This document shows, piece by piece, positions 60,282 through 64,000 of a stretch of DNA of 64,000 bases; within the stretch, counting starts at the first letter, position 1; each line of letters starts with the position of its first letter. This DNA comes from JBCFAY01 sp038562375 (GTDB lineage: Bacteria; Bacillota; Clostridia; Christensenellales; CAG-138). Location of the stretch: NCBI GenBank assembly GCA_038562375.1, contig JBCFAY010000004.1, forward strand, positions 62,001-126,000. The letters are read 5' to 3'. The notes under the pieces are model-generated. The model saw only the letters and a program-made list of their open reading frames with translations. It was not told the origin of the DNA and searched no databases. The position numbers and the translations under genes were made by a program.

Positions 60282-61430
60282 TTAACTCCAGGTGCTCTTG
60301 TATTTTTCCACGTTCTTTTCGTGTTCTTTGAGCGTCTTTGCGTACACGAGCTCGCCGGTTTTCGGGTCCTTGAGGCAGAAGTAGTAGTATCCCTGCTCCA
60401 TATATTCCGTATCCGGATACAGCGCGGCTTCGATCGCGGCTTTCCCCGGGTTTGAGATCGGGCCGAGCGGCAGTCCCTTGTGCAGGCGGGTGTTGTAAAG
60501 GGATGGATTCTTAAGCTGCTCGTCGGTAAAGAGCAGCGTTTTTTCCTTATAGATATACTGGATGCCGGCGTCCGAGCCGAGCGTGTCGCCCTTGTTGAGC
60601 CTGTTGTGGAACACCGCGGACACCTTCTTGAAGTCTGGCGTTTTGGCTTCCTTTTCGATCATGGACGCGAGCGCGATCACATCGTCGATCGTCATGTTCA
60701 GCGTCTGCGCGCGCTCGATGTAATCATCGGTGAAAACCTCATGGAAGCGCAGCAGCAGCTTCGTGATGACGGTCTCGGCGGACGAACCCTCGAACACGTC
60801 GTACGTATCCGGGAAGAGGTACCCTTCGAGCTCGTAATCCCTTGCCTGCTCGGGATTGACGGGAATCTCCTTGACGAAGGAAAACGTCTCAAATTCCGCC
60901 GCATCCTTGCAAAGCGCCAAAACCTCCGCGGTGTCGGTCAAAACTCCGGCTTTTACCAGCGTGTTTGCGATATCCTCCACGGTGCTGCCCTCGGTGATGG
61001 TGAAACGGAGTGTGCGCTTCGCCGGATTGCCCTTGCACAGCTCGTCCACGATCTGCGGGATATCCATGTTTTTAGAGAGCACGTAGGTGCCGGCCTTAAG
61101 CTTGCTCGCCTTGCCGACGAAATCGACGTAGATCTTGAATACCGCCTTGTTGGCGATAAGGCCCTCCTGCCCTTCGCCGCAGGCTTCGTAGAGCACTTTC
61201 GCGATCGTGGCGGCCGAGGAAGCGTTCTCGATCACAACGGTGACCGGCGTCGGATCGTTGATGTCCACAGGCAGAATATATTCGTTGAACACATAATGGA
61301 TCGCAACCACAAAACACCCGACCACCAGCGCCGCGCTGATCAGGAATATCGCGATCGGCCGAATAAAAAGCCACGTGCTGCTGTGAAAAAAACCGGTGCG
61401 GCCGTCCCAGTCCTGAGCGTCGCGCTTCAT
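60282..61430 (-). CDS. mltG: MltG, endolytic transglycosylase
   Basis: 382 residues from ATG 61430 (GGAG upstream). One membrane segment (about 22-45), a LysM-like/YceG domain, and the catalytic region IDDVIALASMIEKEAKTPDF with its glutamate, then VFHNRLNKGDTLGSDAGIQYIYKEK and NTRLHKGLPLGPISNPG. It cleaves nascent glycan strands at the membrane and sets their length. Confidence 0.95.
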   Translation of the reverse strand: MKRDAQDWDGRTGFFHSSTWLFIRPIAIFLISAALVVGCFVVAIHYVFNEYILPVDINDPTPVTVVIENASSAATIAKVLYEACGEGQEGLIANKAVFKIYVDFVGKASKLKAGTYVLSKNMDIPQIVDELCKGNPAKRTLRFTITEGSTVEDIANTLVKAGVLTDTAEVLALCKDAAEFETFSFVKEIPVNPEQARDYELEGYLFPDTYDVFEGSSAETVITKLLLRFHEVFTDDYIERAQTLNMTIDDVIALASMIEKEAKTPDFKKVSAVFHNRLNKGDTLGSDAGIQYIYKEKTLLFTDEQLKNPSLYNTRLHKGLPLGPISNPGKAAIEAALYPDTEYMEQGYYYFCLKDPKTGELVYAKTLKEHEKNVEKYKSTWS

Positions 61431-61443
61431 TAAGAAATCTCCT

Positions 61444-61788
61444 TTATTCGTCCGAGAGCATACTCGTGTCCAAATCGATCGCGTCCGCGAGTATCTTATA
61501 CACGTCCCCAAGCATACGGTGCAGGCGCAGTTCGGCCATCAGGTATGCCGAGGCCTGTTGATTGAATTGCAGAAGCTCGCTGATTTTTTGCATCCGCTCG
61601 AGCGCCTCCTCGTCCTTCTGACCCGATACCATCGCCGCCTGCGCGCGCAGCTGAAGCTGATGAAGCTCGCCGATCAAAGAACGGGTCGTTTCGTTTTCCA
61701 TGGCGGCGGCACGGGTAGCCTTGTAGGTCTGATACTCCTCGCTGTGCGAAAGCTCCCTCGCAAGCTCGTTCGCCTTGTCGTAAACCAT
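61444..61788 (-). CDS. YlbF-family regulator
   Basis: 114 residues, helical: MVYDKANELARELSHSEEYQTYKATRAAAMENETTRSLIGEL. YlbF/YmcA proteins form the RicAFT complex, which with RNase Y and phosphorelay proteins controls mRNA maturation and sporulation. Here it lies between RNase J and mltG. Which member it is (YlbF or YmcA) cannot be decided from the sequence alone. Confidence 0.88.
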   Translation of the reverse strand: MVYDKANELARELSHSEEYQTYKATRAAAMENETTRSLIGELHQLQLRAQAAMVSGQKDEEALERMQKISELLQFNQQASAYLMAELRLHRMLGDVYKILADAIDLDTSMLSDE

Positions 61789-61929
61789 GCGAATTCCCCT
61801 TTCTTAGAACCTGTATGCATAGAACAAAACACCATATCGGCTGCTGTTTTTCCGCCATACTGCGTTAATACTAATCCGCATTCAATTCATTTCCTTAGGG
61901 CGGATTATGCAGATACTATTTTCCTTAGC

Positions 61930-61951
61930 CGCGGACAAATAATTGTCCGCG
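61930..61951 (+). terminator. Hairpin between rnj and ylbF
   Basis: CGCGGACAA-ATAA-TTGTCCGCG, nine-base perfect stem, followed on the plus strand by TTTTATAAT. On the minus strand, where the genes are, no T-tract follows. It may be an RNA stability or processing hairpin rather than a terminator. Confidence 0.5.
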
Positions 61952-62074
61952 TTTTATAATTGAGAATAGTATTTTTTTCTTGCAATACGCTCCGTGTATT
62001 GCTGCGAAAGCTTGCCTTGTCCGGCGCAAAAACAGCTCGGCGCTCCGGCATTTTTTATCTGTGCACGCAGGTTC

Positions 62075-63727
62075 TTAAACCTCCATGATGATCGGAAGGA
62101 TCATCGGGTTTCTCTTGGTCTTGTTGTAAAGATAATCCCTCAGCATCGTCCGGATACCGGTCTTGATCGACGAATAGTCGGATTTCGTGCCGCTTGAAAA
62201 CTTCTGCGCCATCTCGCGCACCATGTCCCTCGCGTCGTTTAAAAGCTCCTCCGAATCGCGCACATAGACGAATCCGCGCGAGATGAGCTCCGGCTCCGCG
62301 AGGAGCTTGCCCGTCTTCTTCTCGAGCGCGATGACGACGGCGACGAGCCCGTCCTCCGAAAGCAGCTTGCGGTCCCTTAAAACCACGTTGCCGATGTCCC
62401 CGACGCCAAGCCCGTCGATCATCACGCTGCCGCAGGGCACGGAACCGTTGATCTTCCCGCCGTTGCGCGTGAGCTCCACGACGTCGCCGATATCCGCGAC
62501 GAATATATTCTCCGAGTGGACGCCCATCTCGGTCGCAAGATGCCCGTGCTGATACAGATGGCGGTATTCGCCGTGCACGGGGATAAAGAACTTGGGCTTT
62601 GTCAGCGCGAACATCAGCCTTAATTCTTCTTGCCGCGCATGGCCGGACACGTGTACGTCCGCCATGGAGTCATAGACGACCTCCGCGCCTTTTTGGCAGA
62701 GCTGATTGATCACGCGGCCGACGCCGCGCTCGTTGCCCGGAATGGCGGACGCGGAGATGATTACGGTATCCCCCTTGCCGATATCGAGCTTGTGGGAGGA
62801 GTTCGCCATGCGGAACAGGCCGCTCATCGGCTCGCCCTGGCTGCCGGTGGTGATGACGCAGATCTTATCGTTGTCGTACCTGCGGAGCTTTTCGACCTCG
62901 ACGATCGAATCGTCCGGAATGTTCAGGTACCCGAGCTCGCGCGCCATATTGGCGATCGTGACCATGCTCCTGCCCTGGAAGCAGATCACGCGGCCGAACG
63001 ATATGGCGACGTCCGCGACCTGCTGGATGCGGTAGATGTTCGAGGCGAACGAGGCGACGATGACGCGCCCTTTTGCGATATCGAAATAGTGTTCGAACGT
63101 CTTGCCGATCATCCGTTCGGACTGGGTATAGCCCGGCCGCTCGACGTTTGTGCTGTCGCTCATGAGCGCGAGCACGCCCTTTGAGCCGTAGTACGCAAAG
63201 CGCGTCAGGTCGATCGGCTCGCCGTCGATCGGGGTATAGTCGACCTTAAAATCACCCGTATGGATGATCGGGCCGATCGGCGTCGTGATCGCGAGAGCCA
63301 CCGCGCCCGCGATCGAATGGCTGGATTTGATGAACTCGACTGTGAAACAGCCCAGATGGAGGATGTCCCCGGGGCTGATGCAGTTGAGCGTCGCGTCCTT
63401 GACGTTCTGCTCCGTCAACTTGTGCTCGATGAGCGCTACCGTCAGCTTTGTGCCGAACACCGGCGTTTTGAACTTCTTAAGGGCAAACGGCAGCGCGCCG
63501 ATATGGTCTTCATGGCCGTGCGTGATCAAAAAGCCGCGGATGCGATCGCTGTTTTTTTCAAGGTATGTCATATCCGGTATCACAAGGTCGATGCCGAGCA
63601 TCTCCTCGTCCGGAAAACTCAACCCGCAGTCCACAACGATGATATCCTTGCCGTACTCTATGACGGTCATGTTTTTGCCGATTTCCCCGACGCCGCCCAG
63701 AGGTATAATTTTTAGTTTTGATGCCAA
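62075..63727 (-). CDS. rnj: Ribonuclease J
   Basis: 550 residues. Metallo-beta-lactamase core (IIPLGGVGEIGKNMTVIE, then THGHEDHIGALP with the metal-binding HxHxDH), beta-CASP domain, and the C-terminal RNase J domain. A 5'-3' exonuclease and endonuclease of mRNA decay and rRNA maturation. I start it at TTG 63727, six bases after AGAGAGGA; the frame is open to 63802, but the extra residues lack homology and the promoter lies just upstream. Confidence 0.95.
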   Translation of the reverse strand: MASKLKIIPLGGVGEIGKNMTVIEYGKDIIVVDCGLSFPDEEMLGIDLVIPDMTYLEKNSDRIRGFLITHGHEDHIGALPFALKKFKTPVFGTKLTVALIEHKLTEQNVKDATLNCISPGDILHLGCFTVEFIKSSHSIAGAVALAITTPIGPIIHTGDFKVDYTPIDGEPIDLTRFAYYGSKGVLALMSDSTNVERPGYTQSERMIGKTFEHYFDIAKGRVIVASFASNIYRIQQVADVAISFGRVICFQGRSMVTIANMARELGYLNIPDDSIVEVEKLRRYDNDKICVITTGSQGEPMSGLFRMANSSHKLDIGKGDTVIISASAIPGNERGVGRVINQLCQKGAEVVYDSMADVHVSGHARQEELRLMFALTKPKFFIPVHGEYRHLYQHGHLATEMGVHSENIFVADIGDVVELTRNGGKINGSVPCGSVMIDGLGVGDIGNVVLRDRKLLSEDGLVAVVIALEKKTGKLLAEPELISRGFVYVRDSEELLNDARDMVREMAQKFSSGTKSDYSSIKTGIRTMLRDYLYNKTKRNPMILPIIMEV

Positions 63728-63820
63728 ATGCAATCCTCTCTTTCTCTGTTGACAAATACCTTTCGGTAAAAGCATCGCCCAAATCATCCAGCGATGCATC
63801 AATTCATCATGATTGCTATT

Positions 63821-63849
63821 ATTATACCCTTTCGCCTATTTAATAACAA
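63821..63849 (-). promoter_or_regulatory. Promoter of rnj
   Basis: -35 TTGTTA (63844-63849), 17-base spacer, -10 TATAAT (63821-63826) on the minus strand. The start would be near 63814, giving about 87 bases of leader. Confidence 0.75.
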
Positions 63850-63888
63850 GATCAAAGGTAAAGCGCGGCTTTTTCGGTTTTTCTAATG

Positions 63889-63918
63889 TTGCGATTGTAT
63901 GACGCGCTGATGTATAAT
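63889..63918 (+). promoter_or_regulatory. Promoter of the gene at the right edge
   Basis: -35 TTGCGA (63889-63894), 18-base spacer, -10 TATAAT (63913-63918). It lies back to back with the rnj promoter, 39 bases away. Confidence 0.7.
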
Positions 63919-63985
63919 AAACGAAAGGTACCGGGAATCAATGCCTTTACTTTTACGAAAATCTTACACGCGCAAGGAGAAAACA

Positions 63986-64000
63986 ATGGGCAACCAATCG
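63986..64000 (+). CDS. Start of an unidentified gene, cut by the window
   Basis: ATG with AAGGAGA seven bases upstream, then codons for G-N-Q-S. An in-frame ATG at 63941 (15 codons earlier) is possible but lacks a ribosome-binding site as good. Too short to identify. Confidence 0.6.

Noticed and set aside
1..64000. CRISPR arrays, tRNA genes, insertion sequences
   Set aside because: No regularly spaced repeats, cloverleaf sequences, transposase genes or flanking terminal repeats were seen.

Overview
The window is chromosomal DNA from an endospore-forming, flagellated Gram-positive anaerobe, most likely a fairly GC-rich member of the Clostridia. Four things support this. It holds sporulation genes (spo0A, spoIVB, an unsplit sigK). 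It holds a fla operon of Firmicutes type (fliY, flbD, a motE-like gene). T-box, PurR and ArgR regulation are visible. The predicted promoters are sigma-A and sigma-28 like. I saw no rRNA, tRNA, CRISPR array, prophage or insertion sequence. Almost all genes in 1-37760 and 41464-63727 lie on the minus strand. Plus-strand genes are nifS, thiI, a lipoprotein, the flagellin and a cut gene at the right edge.

Layout. (1) 1-8873: spo0A (cut), spoIVB, recN, argR, nadK, tlyA, dxs and a small membrane protein gene, preceded by about 590 nt without a credible ORF that has a near-consensus sigma-A promoter. Position, size, structure and the downstream membrane gene identify this as OLE RNA with its partner OapA. 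It is the outstanding feature of the window. (2) 9147-19130: a class A penicillin-binding protein, a membrane protein/DnaJ-like/DUF5685 operon, an amidohydrolase-like protein that has lost its metal ligands, a DUF1002 protein, a DNA glycosylase, a zinc-ribbon coiled-coil protein, a Nif3-like protein and TrmK. (3) 19309-24032: arginine operon argC-argB-argD-argF-GNAT, with an ArgR-like site over its promoter. (4) 24041-26045: an AMP-forming acyl-CoA synthetase under a complete T-box leader, an unusual pairing. (5) 26075-30256: a probable redox-sensing module (PHP protein, two DRTGG proteins, an [FeFe]-hydrogenase-like iron-sulfur protein, an anti-sigma-type ATPase), then a SPOR-domain protein. 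(6) 30408-37760: purR with PurBoxes, a lipoprotein hydrolase, a cell-wall amidase, and mcsA-mcsB-clpC without ctsR.

(7) 37896-41365: divergent nifS-thiI (sulfur transfer for tRNA thiolation) and a DUF3298-like lipoprotein. (8) 41464-53535: fla operon fliF-G-H-I-J-motE-like-fliK-flgD-flgE/G-like-flbD-fliL-fliM-fliY. (9) 53680-55095: flagellin from a sigma-28 promoter, then a possible small structured RNA. (10) 55212-61788: zinc-ribbon protein, efp, M24 peptidase, a TIM-barrel protein, sigK, U32 peptidase, mltG and ylbF. (11) 62075-64000: RNase J and the start of a divergent gene.

Protein functions rest on motif and family recognition by eye, and promoters and hairpins on direct reading. No database search or folding program was run. 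Start codons were moved inward where a ribosome-binding site and family homology supported it.
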